This document shows positions 25,356 to 33,307 of a stretch of DNA of 64,000 nucleotides, piece after piece (the stretch's first letter is position 1; each line of letters opens with the position of its first letter). Both the position numbers and the translations under genes were made by a program. The notes beneath the pieces were generated by a model, which ran no database searches, had not been told where the DNA came from, and saw nothing but the letters and a program-made list of their open reading frames with translations. This DNA comes from Streptomyces sp. NBC_00440 (GTDB lineage: Bacteria > Actinomycetota > Actinomycetes > Streptomycetales > Streptomycetaceae), in assembly GCF_036014215.1 (NCBI RefSeq), contig NZ_CP107922.1, positions 186,001 through 250,000 on the forward strand, read 5' to 3'.

Positions 25356-26078
25356 ATGAGCGACATCACTGAGGCCATCCCCACGGAACGGCGCTGCTGG
25401 TCGGTGAGCTGGCCGGAGTACACGCCCGTGGACATCACACCGCCTGAGCTGCGGCCGTCGGCGCTGACCCACCACGTGCCCGAATGGGCTGAGGGAGCGC
25501 CCACACCCGCCGACGTGCACGACTGGGATCAGCGCCGGCACTCCGCGCTCGTGCCGTTCGAGCGCGATGAGCGGGGCTGGCCGCTGCACCCCCACGGCCG
25601 CACCGGCCGGACCGGCCGCAACCTTGGGAGGTGGGGTGAAAACCAGGCAGCCGACCCGATCGTGGTCGCGGGCAGCGGCCGGCAGCGGCGACTGCTGCTG
25701 ATTACCCGGAGCGACATCGGGGTGGAGGCCATCCCGGGCGGCATGGTCAACCCGGACGAGATCGCACCAGCCACCCTGGTCCGCGAGCTGCGGGAGGAGA
25801 CCGGCCTCGACCTCGCCGACCATCAGCCGGTCATCCTCGGCCAGGACCTCGTGGATGACTGGCGCCAGTCGGACCATGCCTGGATCGCGTCGACCAGTGC
25901 GCTCTTCCAGCTGCCGGTAGAAGTCGACGCGGTCGCGGCCGATGACGCAGTCGATGCGGGATGGTGGCCGTTCGGATCTCTGGCCCAGCTCGACTCGGAG
26001 ATCACCGCCGCCGGACGCACCCTCTACGCCGCGCACCGCCCCCTGCTCCAGCGCGCCCTTACCCACCTCAACACGTAG
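25356..26078 (+). CDS. Nudix hydrolase, ADP-ribose pyrophosphatase-like
   Basis: ATG 25356 with AAGGAGAG upstream; 240 residues. The Nudix box lies near residues 128-152, GGMVNPDEIAPA followed by RELREETGLDL, with all the G-x5-E-x7-RE-x2-EE-x-G positions present. The N-terminal 95 residues (RHSALVPFERDERGWPLHP, then GRTGRNLGRWGENQAADP) match the NUDT9-like ADP-ribose pyrophosphatase arrangement. The probable reaction is hydrolysis of ADP-ribose to AMP and ribose 5-phosphate. Substrate choice is inferred from the N-terminal pattern. Confidence 0.9.
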   Translation: MSDITEAIPTERRCWSVSWPEYTPVDITPPELRPSALTHHVPEWAEGAPTPADVHDWDQRRHSALVPFERDERGWPLHPHGRTGRTGRNLGRWGENQAADPIVVAGSGRQRRLLLITRSDIGVEAIPGGMVNPDEIAPATLVRELREETGLDLADHQPVILGQDLVDDWRQSDHAWIASTSALFQLPVEVDAVAADDAVDAGWWPFGSLAQLDSEITAAGRTLYAAHRPLLQRALTHLNT

Positions 26079-26090
26079 AAGAACGACTGC

Positions 26091-26134
26091 CGGGGCGGCC
26101 GCCTTCCGGCAACCAACCATCACCGGCCGCCCCG
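26091..26134 (+). terminator. GC hairpin after the Nudix gene
   Basis: CGGGGCGGCCG pairs with CGGCCGCCCCG, 12 bases after the stop. No T-run. Confidence 0.55.
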
Positions 26135-26204
26135 GGCCACCCAACCCGATCCAACGGAGCAGGGGGCAAGATACATCGTCCCTCGTATCCACCTGGAGCC
26201 ACCC

Positions 26205-26453
26205 ATGACCCCCCGACCCGACGACGAGGCCCGCACCGAACTGCGGGACCTGGTCGCCAAGGCCAGCAAGCACCGCGACGATGAGCACGAGCGCGTCGAG
26301 ACCGAGTTCTGGCAGGAGATCGACGCCCTGCAGGGCAGCTACCACGGCGCCCAGCAGGACATCGCCGTCGCCCTGGACGTCAAGCGGAACCAAGTCTTGC
26401 GGCAGACCAAGCGCTACCGGACCGCCGACCAGGAACCTGGCGCTGTCGACTGA
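26205..26453 (+). CDS. Small HTH-like protein, 82 aa
   Basis: ATG 26205 with CTGGAG upstream. Highly charged N-terminal helix (ARTELRDLVAKASKHRDDEH) followed by a possible HTH (YHGAQQDIAVALDVKRNQVL), as in small sigma- or resolvase-like binding domains. It is bounded by hairpins at 26091 and 26466, so it is probably a separate cassette. Confidence 0.65.
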   Translation: MTPRPDDEARTELRDLVAKASKHRDDEHERVETEFWQEIDALQGSYHGAQQDIAVALDVKRNQVLRQTKRYRTADQEPGAVD

Positions 26454-26465
26454 ACAACCACCCGC

Positions 26466-26498
26466 CCGTTCCGGCCCGGACCACCCGGGCCGGAACGG
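26466..26498 (+). terminator. Perfect 14-bp GC hairpin
   Basis: CCGTTCCGGCCCGG and CCGGGCCGGAACGG follow the 26205 gene. The remaining bases up to 26850 (about 350) contain no gene I can support. Confidence 0.6.
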
Positions 26499-26850
26499 CC
26501 CCACCGTCTCCACAGCGACTGCGGCCTGACGGGCTTTTACGCCGCCCCGCTCCAGCTGGATCCGACTACGCGGTGGTCTTTCACGCACCATGGTCCTGCG
26601 CCGCCCCACGAGGTGTACAACGCCGCGCCCGCCGCGCAGCAGGCGGGGCCCCAGCAAGTGCCGGACAGCTGGAGAGCGCGGGCTGCGGGCCGGCTGGGGG
26701 ATGGAACAGCCCGCCGTAAAGGCCGCCCGCTGGGACACCCGCAGCGACTTCGCGCTGTAGCTACGCCCCGGGACAGACGTTCAAGGCGTCCAAACCAGTC
26801 CGCCTGCCCCGGGCCACCCATCCCGTTCGAGACGAGAGGGAAATCCAAGT

Positions 26851-27537
26851 ATGGACCCCGTCAAGCGTGTTGCGACCCCGACCGGACAACGCGCCCTCAT
26901 CTTCACCATCCTCGCGATCCCGCTCACCGGCTGGACCCTTCACGCGCTCACCCTCCACCGGCGCCTCACAGCCGAACGCCGCGACCCGCTCACCGGAGCC
27001 CAGCGTCGTGCCGCGTTCGAGCGCCGCGCCCAGCGACTGCTCGCCCGCCACCGGCAGGACTCCCTGGTCTGCCTGATCGACCTCGACAATTTCAAGGGCC
27101 TCAACGACACCCACGGCCACGCCGCCGGCGACAAAGCGCTCGCCGCGACCGGCGAGCGCCTCGCCCGCTGGGCCGGACCGCACGGAGTAGTCGGCCGCCT
27201 GGGCGGCGACGAGTTCGCCGTCGCGACCCGCGTGGACACCCGGGCCGGGAACGACGCGATGGAGCGACGCCTCCTGGGGTTGATGGGCGCGCTGCACGAG
27301 CCTGTGCTCACCGAGGCCGGCCCGCTCCCCCTTGCCGCGTCGGTGGGCGCCGCCGTTCCCGACTACCTAGGCATTCACGCCTTGTCGGCCCTACTGCGTG
27401 GCGCGGACGTCTCGATGTACCGGACCAAGCACAGCGGCCGGTACGGCTGGGCGGAGATCGAGGACCTCGACGCTCCGACCGTCAACGGCCGCCGGAGCGG
27501 GCGCCCCGGCACCACACTGCTGGAGCGTGCAGCATGA
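26851..27537 (+). CDS. Membrane-anchored diguanylate cyclase (GGDEF)
   Basis: 228 residues from ATG 26851. One membrane helix at residues about 14-36 (ALIFTILAIPLTGWTLHAL), then a complete GGDEF domain: DPLTG, the IDLDNFKGLND metal and nucleotide site, HGHAAGD, and the signature RLGGDEF near residue 115. No RxxD inhibitory site is seen five residues before GGDEF, so product feedback may be weak. It would make cyclic di-GMP from two GTP. In Streptomyces this nucleotide loads BldD and delays development, so a plasmid copy could alter host sporulation. Its stop overlaps the ASCH gene start. Confidence 0.92.
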   Translation: MDPVKRVATPTGQRALIFTILAIPLTGWTLHALTLHRRLTAERRDPLTGAQRRAAFERRAQRLLARHRQDSLVCLIDLDNFKGLNDTHGHAAGDKALAATGERLARWAGPHGVVGRLGGDEFAVATRVDTRAGNDAMERRLLGLMGALHEPVLTEAGPLPLAASVGAAVPDYLGIHALSALLRGADVSMYRTKHSGRYGWAEIEDLDAPTVNGRRSGRPGTTLLERAA

Positions 27538-27971
27538 CTGCCGAACTCGACGGCGGAGACTGGATCCGCGGAATCACGATCCGCCAGCCCTGGGCCACCT
27601 GCATCCTTGCCGGGAAGACCACGGAGAACAGGCCCGGCAACTGGCCCTGGCGCGGCTGGTTCCTCCTCCACGCCGGGAAGCAGCTGGACCGCCTTGCCCT
27701 TCGCGAGCCGCTGGTGGCCACCACGATCCGCGGCCGCGAGCTCCACTTGGGCGCGGTCATCGGCGTCGCCCGGCTCATCGACTGTCACCTGGACCAGGGG
27801 CCCGAGTACTGCCCCGGTCCCTGGGCAGAGCGGGACGTTCACCACCTGGTCCTCACCGACGTCCACGAATTGCCGCTGCCGGTGCCCGCCACGGGCGCGC
27901 TCCCGGCGTGGAAGCCGGAGCAAGACCTCGTGGACCAAGTCCTCCAGCAGCTGCCCCACCTGCGGCTGTGA
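27534..27971 (+). CDS. ASCH-domain protein
   Basis: 145 residues. ATG 27534 overlaps the stop of the cyclase (ATGA). The N-terminus carries ASCH hallmarks: GITIRQPWATCILAGKTTEN, with the K-x2-EN-R pattern, then WRGWFLLHAGK and GAVIGVARLIDCH. ASCH domains share the PUA-like beta barrel and bind or process RNA or modified nucleotides. Coupling to a diguanylate cyclase is unusual. Function in this pair is unknown. Confidence 0.85.
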   Translation: MTAELDGGDWIRGITIRQPWATCILAGKTTENRPGNWPWRGWFLLHAGKQLDRLALREPLVATTIRGRELHLGAVIGVARLIDCHLDQGPEYCPGPWAERDVHHLVLTDVHELPLPVPATGALPAWKPEQDLVDQVLQQLPHLRL

Positions 27972-27985
27972 CCCGCAGCAGCAAG

Positions 27986-28027
27986 AAGCCGCCGGGGGCC
28001 GGGCCTGGTCCCGGTCCCCGGCGGCTT
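27986..28027 (+). terminator. Terminator of the cyclase-ASCH operon
   Basis: AAGCCGCCGGGG pairs perfectly with CCCCGGCGGCTT across an 18-base loop, starting 14 bases after the ASCH stop. Confidence 0.7.
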
Positions 28028-28067
28028 GCTGGACTGGCGTGACAACCAGCACTTCGACCGCTGGTAG

Positions 28068-28244
28068 GGCCGCCTCTGCGCCCTGTGTGAGCAGCCCACG
28101 CCGATGCGCTCCCCCCACTCCGGGGAGCCCGTGCGTAAGAGCTGCGCCGAACGCTGGATCACCGCGAATCCCACAGAGGCCCGCCTCGGCGGGTTCGCCT
28201 CCGACGTCCAGCCCAAGCGCCGGCGCGACGACGGATCCGCCTGA
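28068..28244 (+). pseudogene. Zinc-knuckle protein remnant behind an in-frame TAG
   Basis: The frame reads LCALCEQPTPMRSPHSG, then VRKSCAERWITANP, typical of small Streptomyces zinc proteins with C-x2-C and a later CAE. No start codon precedes the first cysteine. The plausible upstream part (DWRDNQHFDRW) is cut off by TAG at 28065-28067. It may be a decayed gene. Confidence 0.45.
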
Positions 28245-28266
28245 ACCCCTCCCACCGGAGGCCCAC

Positions 28267-28458
28267 ATGAGCAGCACCCCACAGCACGACGCAGATCACG
28301 CCCTCGCCTATCCCGAGCCGCCCGCCTCCCCTCCCTGGCGCCACCACGGCGCGAAGGCCCGGCCGCTCACCGACGCCCAGAGGAAGCGCAACTGCGAGCT
28401 TCTGCTGCTCGCCCAGCGCCAGCACCGCGTAGAGGAGCCGACGTGTTCACCGACATGA
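28267..28458 (+). CDS. Hypothetical protein, 63 aa
   Basis: ATG 28267 with ACCGGAGG upstream. Soluble, with a basic helical end (TDAQRKRNCELLLLAQRQHR). Its stop overlaps ATG 28455 of the next, frameshifted gene (ATGA), suggesting the two were translated together. Confidence 0.6.
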   Translation: MSSTPQHDADHALAYPEPPASPPWRHHGAKARPLTDAQRKRNCELLLLAQRQHRVEEPTCSPT

Positions 28459-28786
28459 AAGAGGCCCCTCGAAGCGGAGGCCTTCGAGGTCAGCCCGCCC
28501 GGCAGAGGCCAGAGCGCCGCCGCCTGTCTGGTGGTTGCTCGCCAGGCTCGCGGCAAGGACGACCTCGCTGACCTGCTGGGTGCCCCTCGGTCTGCCCTGC
28601 GACGAGGACGACCTCGTACGCCTGCTCCCCCACCTCACCTCCCCCAACGATCCGACGACCGGAGACACGATGCCCGTCAACGCCTTCTCCGCCACCGCCG
28701 CCTCCATGCTGAAACGGGCGACAGCCCCGCCCGCGTCCGCGAGACCCTCGGAGAGTGAACTTGCCGAAGCCCTTATTACGCCGTAA
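28455..28786 (+). pseudogene. Small acidic helical protein with two extra C bases
   Basis: ATG 28455 opens MKEA. Removing one C from CCCC at 28465-28468 and one from CCCC at 28583-28586 gives a continuous protein of about 107 residues: LEAEAFEVSPPGRG, CLVVARQARGKDDLADLL, GLPCDEDDLVRLLPHL, then ASMLKRATAPPASAR and ESELAEALITP. As written the frame breaks twice. The C-terminal 38 residues could also be made from ATG 28670 behind CGGAG. The stop codon lies inside the first TATTACG palindrome. Confidence 0.5.
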
Positions 28787-29227
28787 TAGTCGTGTGGGAC
28801 CAGGAGACATCCGCGCTGGGGCGGATCGGCCAGTCGTGGTGAGTGGGCGCAACGCATGTGTCCTTGCGAGCAAGCAATTATTACGGCGTAATACGGTGGG
28901 TCCTGGCCTGGCTGGGGTGATCTTCCTTCAGGTCCCCTCGGGTGTTCTGTCGCAGCAGTCCTGGGGCTTGCCTCGCTCTTTTCTGGGAAGACGAGCCCGA
29001 ACTCCGAACACGGTGAACGTTCCCGGTCGGGGCACTAGCCGTTTTGCGCGGCTGACCACAGGCGGAAGGCGTTCATCTGTCACTCCCCCACTGTGCTGCG
29101 GTGAGGCATCGCGGTATTACGCCGTAATAGTCGTGCGCAGGCATCCGCGCAGAGTCAGGTAGACCGGAGCCTGCTGAGAGCGCGTGAGGCCGAGGTCCTC
29201 GGGGCGGGCGATTATTACGGCGTAATA
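28774..29227. promoter_or_regulatory. Four 15-bp palindromes, candidate ParB centromere sites
   Basis: TATTACG-N-CGTAATA occurs at 28774-28788, 28879-28893, 29115-29129 and 29213-29227, as two pairs about 100 bp apart. Sites 1 and 3 are followed by GTCGTG and later CATCCGCGC; sites 2 and 4 are preceded by AAT or GAT and followed by CGGTGG. Further copies lie at 31067 and 31731. Such AT-rich exact palindromes are conspicuous in this GC-rich DNA. They lie upstream of parAB and are best explained as ParB binding sites. The stretch 28787-29437 has no gene. Confidence 0.7.
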
Positions 29228-29437
29228 CGGTGGTCCTGCCCTTGCTGGATGACCTCCTCTCAACTCCCCGCTGGGAGCTGGTCTGGGGCGAGGCAGCGTC
29301 TTGCATGGAGGCCAGGGCGGTTGGCGTCGTCCTGTGGGCTGCCGAAGGTTTGCAACCTTCCGCCGTCCGCAGCTGCCCGCCGCGCTGTAGAAGCGCACCT
29401 CAGCTGGACCGCCACTCTGACACCGCCCGGGCCGGAG

Positions 29438-30100
29438 TCAGCGGATCGTGCCGATGAACTCGGGGAACGTGAAGCTGTCGTCGGTGTCGTCGTTGCTGCT
29501 CCGCTGAACCCGGATCACGATCTCTTTGCCGTACTGCTTCTCCAGGGCGTTGTCATCGGTCTTCACCGTGCTGACCCCGGGAGCGAGCCGGCCTTCGAGG
29601 GGTGCGGCGCCGTTATCGAAACCGGTCGAGGCAGCCTCACCGCCGTTCGTCGCCCCTTCGATGATCGTGTCGATGTCTCCCAGGTCGGCCAGTTGCTTGC
29701 CGTTGTTGGTCAGCTTCAGCTTGACCCGGAACTCCGTGTTCTTCGGGTCGGGGCCGCCCTCGTCCGCGGTGAAGTCAGTGAAGGTCTTCGCCTCGACGAC
29801 CGTCACCTTCAGCCCGTCAGGCCACGTGTACGTCTTACCGAAGGCCAGCCCTGTACTGGGGCCTCCGTCTCCGCCAGTGCCGGCCCCCGCCTTGCCAGAG
29901 CAGTGCTCGACCCAGTCGGCTTGGCTGAGGCTGGTGTCCGAACAGTCCACCGACGGCACCTTGGGACTGACCTTCGACACCGGGGCCTTGGGCGCGGCCT
30001 CCGGTTCGGTGCTGGCGTGATCACTGCCACCGCACGCAGTGAGAGCGGCGGTAAGGACAAACGTGGTGGCAGCGACAGTCGCCGCAGTACGGGTACTCAT
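29438..30100 (-). CDS. Secreted lipoprotein, DUF4352-like
   Basis: 220 residues. A signal peptide with lipobox LTAC (cysteine at about residue 23) is followed by a Ser/Thr/Pro/Ala linker and a beta-rich domain (KTYTWPDGLKVTVVEAKTF, then RVKLKLTNNGKQLADLGD), as in DUF4352-type extracellular immunoglobulin-like proteins. It should be anchored to the outer face of the membrane. It sits alone between palindrome sites, so it may be cargo rather than part of partitioning. Confidence 0.8.
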   Translation of the reverse strand: MSTRTAATVAATTFVLTAALTACGGSDHASTEPEAAPKAPVSKVSPKVPSVDCSDTSLSQADWVEHCSGKAGAGTGGDGGPSTGLAFGKTYTWPDGLKVTVVEAKTFTDFTADEGGPDPKNTEFRVKLKLTNNGKQLADLGDIDTIIEGATNGGEAASTGFDNGAAPLEGRLAPGVSTVKTDDNALEKQYGKEIVIRVQRSSNDDTDDSFTFPEFIGTIR

Positions 30101-30375
30101 GATTCCCCCCAGGGATGGATCGATGGTTCACCGTAGGGCCTCGTGTGTAGAACATGTGTGTCTTGTGTCGTATTCGTGATGACAGGCAGGCTCTCGCACC
30201 TCTGTCCTACGATTAGTGGCAACAAATTGGGTGACCCTGTCTACCGGGCCACTCAGCCTCCCGTGGCAGCGCCAGCATCGTTCGTGCGGGTCCAGTCGTG
30301 GCCGAACTACCCGCAGCAGCATGAGATCTACGACTAACTCTCCTGGGCCTTCGCGGTTCGGCTACCGTCCCGTCC

Positions 30376-30882
30376 ATGCTCATCCCTCTGCCCAAGGCGA
30401 TCGACCGGTACAAGCAGGAGCCGGGCGCGCCCGGCAACGCGTACGACTGGTACCGGCGGTCAGCCCAGCGGGACAACAAGGTCTGGATCCACGACCGCAC
30501 AGTCCCGGTGGTGAAGGTCGGGCGTCAGTGGATGGTCGACGATGGCCACCTGGATGCCGCCCTGGCTGCGATGGCGAAGGCGCGTGCCCTCCGCGCCCAG
30601 CGGTCTGCGGAGTACTGCCGTCACGTACTGCACCCGGGCACCGTGGACATGGATGGCGGCCGGTACCGCGTCGTGGGCGCGTTCCATTTCGTGTGGAGCG
30701 ACATGGCCATCGCCGTGCAGCGCAGCAACGGCTCCTGGGTGTGCAATACATGCTGGGCGCCGGCCTCGGAGGAGCACGGCGGCGAGGAGTGCCATCGGTG
30801 CCGGGACTGGGGTTCGTGCAGGACGAATTGCACCCTGACCGGGATCAGCTGCCGCACCTGCGGGGTATCGCAGGCGGCATGA
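30376..30882 (+). CDS. Hypothetical cysteine-rich DNA-binding-like protein, 168 aa
   Basis: ATG 30376 lacks a ribosome-binding site and may be leaderless. Residues 1-60 (IPLPKAIDRYKQEPG, then VPVVKVGRQWMVDDGHLD) resemble a small winged helix or excisionase-like fold. The C-terminus has eight cysteines (WVCNTCWAP, ECHRCRDWGSC, TNCTLTGISCRTCG), probably two zinc sites. No family is recognised. It lies between palindrome sites in the partition region. Confidence 0.65.
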   Translation: MLIPLPKAIDRYKQEPGAPGNAYDWYRRSAQRDNKVWIHDRTVPVVKVGRQWMVDDGHLDAALAAMAKARALRAQRSAEYCRHVLHPGTVDMDGGRYRVVGAFHFVWSDMAIAVQRSNGSWVCNTCWAPASEEHGGEECHRCRDWGSCRTNCTLTGISCRTCGVSQAA

Positions 30883-31066
30883 GCAGCTGCCCGAGCGCCG
30901 GCCGGTCGCGCTGACGCGGGCGCCAGCATGGACTCCCATGAGGCCACCGCAACCGGCTCCCCGGACACGGACGGCCAGCCCTCCGTCGAGCAGTAGCCAG
31001 CCGCCGAACCAGCCCCGCCAGACCGGCCGCCCTCTCCGTGGGCGAGCACAGCTGGTGCAGGTCGAT

Positions 31067-31081
31067 TATTACGGCGTAATA
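31067..31081. promoter_or_regulatory. Fifth TATTACG palindrome
   Basis: TATTACG-G-CGTAATA flanked by GAT and CGG, as at sites 2 and 4. Confidence 0.65.
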
Positions 31082-31730
31082 CGGCGATCAGGTGAGCGCT
31101 GCTGGTGGTGGCGTCGGTGCCCTGGAGCGGGTTGGTGTGGTTCGCGTAGGCGACGACTGGGGAGAGAGTTCCGACTCGCTATCCGGTCGACGTAGTGCTG
31201 ACTCCCCCAAGTCTGAATCCCATCCTTCGCGTCCCTAGCGTCGCCTGGAGTGCGCGCACGTCGAGACCCAGAGGACGTAGTCGTTGGTTGACCAGTGCCG
31301 TGCGTCCTTGTCGAAGTACCGGGGGAGCAGTCTCAAGGCCGACTCCCATTGACATCCGGACGCTCCGCGTCTTCCAACTGGTTTGTATGTATGGCCCGGT
31401 CGGCTGAGGGAAGGGGCTTGGCAGACAGTGCTCTGGTGAGGTCGCGCGGCCGGGGTCGGCCGGGGGAGTTGCGGCTCTACTCCAGCTGTAGTTCGCGTAG
31501 GCCGGAGACCTGGGGCCTCCAGGGCCGGGCTCTGTAGGCGGTCCACCTCACATCAGGGAAGGGCGCGTGATACGGCGCTCCTGGATCTCGACGCCCCGCT
31601 TTGTGCGAATGGACAGGTGCTGTACCTCGTCTGGGGGGCTGCCTCCAGGACGGTGAGCCGGTGTATCTGGTAGCGAGATCGGGCTGTGGGGGCTGAAGGA
31701 TGGAAGGAGGTGAATCTGTAGCTCGTCGAC

Positions 31731-31745
31731 TATTACGTCGTAATA
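31731..31745. promoter_or_regulatory. Sixth TATTACG palindrome, nearest to parA
   Basis: TATTACG-T-CGTAATA, 300 bp before the parA start; the central base is T here. Confidence 0.6.
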
Positions 31746-32044
31746 GAGGAGCAGCTCGGTTGGTAGGGGTTGTTGTTCGACCGTGGGGTGCTTGAGCACT
31801 TGGCTTTTGCGGGTGGAGCAGATCCGTTACGGGTAGCCCGGGGGCCTGGTGGGGACTGGCTCGCCGTCGGAGGCCCCTTGCGGGCAACTGGTCATTGGGC
31901 GGGCCAGATGGGCAGGCGGGGTGTGGCGGTCGGTGAACCGGTGGGTGGGGGAGTGGAGGCGATGGTTCGTCACCAAGGTGACTGATGACCAACATCTAAC
32001 GTGGTGATGCTTGAATCGATCTTTGGTGTTAGTAAGGTGTCTTC

Positions 32045-33307
32045 ATGACTTCGCCCTCCCCGAACGACCGCGAGAAGGTCGTCTCGAAACTCCCAGGCGG
32101 GCTGCAGCAGGATCTGAAGATCCGCACTGCGCAGCACCGCGTCGACATTCAGCACGCTGTTGAGGCGGGCATCGCAGCCTGGCAGGGACTGGGTTCGAAC
32201 CTGGCCCCTGTTGATACGGCTGGAGCCAGGTCGTTCTCCACCTGGCTCCCCGAGGGGCAGTGGGAGAAGTTCCGCGCTCACTGCGCAGCCCGCGGAGTGT
32301 CACTCATTCAGGGGCTGTCCCAGTCTGTGGCGCTGTGGCTGGAGAGGAATCCCGCTCCGACGGTTCAGCGGCCAGTGATCCCGCGCCGAATCATCGTCTG
32401 CAACCAGAAAGGCGGAGTAGGCAAGACGGCCATCACAGCAGGGACCGGGGAGGCTCTTGCGGAGGACCCCAACCAGCTGTATCCGGTCCGGATCTCGAAG
32501 CATTTCGCGGCCGTCCTCGCAGGTGCTGATGGGACCGCCCCCGACAGTGCGGAGGCCGACTCGGCTCTGAACTATGAGGACCTGCCCGGGCTCGGGCTGC
32601 GGGTTCTTCTCGTCGACTTCGATCCGCAGGGTCACCTCACCAAGCAGCTCGGCCAGCAGCCGCTGCCGATCGAGGATGACAGTCTGACCAAGTACATGGC
32701 AGGGGAGGGCAAGGGCGACATCCGCGACCTCATCGTCGCGATTGAGGAGGAACGCTTCGGCGACCGCCTGCACCTCCTGCCCGCCTGCACGGACGCGTTT
32801 CTCCTGGACGTGAAGCTCTCCGGTGTCCGTGCCCGCGAAGCTGCCCTTGAGCGTGCGATGGCCGTGGTCGAGGCCGACTACGACGTACTGATCGTGGACT
32901 GCCCTCCCAGCCTGGGGCTCAGCATGGACGCCGCCGTCTACTACGGCCGGCGCCGGCCCGAGGAAGCAACGGGCAACTCCGGTGCTCTGGTTGTCGTTCA
33001 GGCCGAGGACAGCTCCGCCGATGCCTACGATCTGCTGACGACCCAGATCGAGGACCTTCGTGACGACATGCAGCTCGAGCTCGACTACCTCGGCATTGTG
33101 GTCAACCACTACGACGCCCGCCGCGGATACATCGCTACGTCCTCCCTCGAGAACTGGATGGACATAAAGGATCCGCGAGTGGTCGGTGTCATCGCCGACC
33201 TCAAGGAACAGAAGGAGGCGGTCCGCGTGAAGCGCCCGCTGCTGGCCTATGCCCCCCGCTGTGACCAGTCCGTCGGAATGCGCGCCCTCGCCCGGGAGAT
33301 CTCATGA
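32045..33307 (+). CDS. parA: ParA partition ATPase
   Basis: 420 residues. The deviant Walker A motif KGGVGKT lies near residue 121, switch-like LLVDFDPQGHLT near 195 and Walker B VLIVDCPPSLG near 285. The first 115 residues are an extra helical domain, as in larger plasmid ParA proteins that also bind DNA and repress their own promoter. TTAGTA lies about 10 bases before ATG and there is no ribosome-binding site, so translation may be leaderless. Together with ParB (4-base overlap downstream) and the palindromes upstream it should move the plasmid along the nucleoid. Confidence 0.95.
   Translation: MTSPSPNDREKVVSKLPGGLQQDLKIRTAQHRVDIQHAVEAGIAAWQGLGSNLAPVDTAGARSFSTWLPEGQWEKFRAHCAARGVSLIQGLSQSVALWLERNPAPTVQRPVIPRRIIVCNQKGGVGKTAITAGTGEALAEDPNQLYPVRISKHFAAVLAGADGTAPDSAEADSALNYEDLPGLGLRVLLVDFDPQGHLTKQLGQQPLPIEDDSLTKYMAGEGKGDIRDLIVAIEEERFGDRLHLLPACTDAFLLDVKLSGVRAREAALERAMAVVEADYDVLIVDCPPSLGLSMDAAVYYGRRRPEEATGNSGALVVVQAEDSSADAYDLLTTQIEDLRDDMQLELDYLGIVVNHYDARRGYIATSSLENWMDIKDPRVVGVIADLKEQKEAVRVKRPLLAYAPRCDQSVGMRALAREIS

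Larger units (their letters stand above)
30883..32044. other. Noncoding partition region with two palindromes
   Basis: About 1.16 kb without a gene I can support. Minor open frames, for example a 22-codon ATG frame at 30928 and a minus-strand fragment ending YFDKDARHWSTNDYVLW near 31250-31370, look like remnants. The region contains TATTACG palindromes at 31067-31081 and 31731-31745 and the parA promoter. Confidence 0.6.

Noticed and set aside
29249..30136. Plus-strand 295-codon frame opposite the lipoprotein
   Set aside because: The minus-strand lipoprotein has a signal peptide, lipobox and domain; the plus frame is its shadow.
31235..31546. Minus-strand 103-codon frame in the partition region
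   Set aside because: Only the last about 35 codons look protein-like; no start, no ribosome-binding site. At most a remnant.
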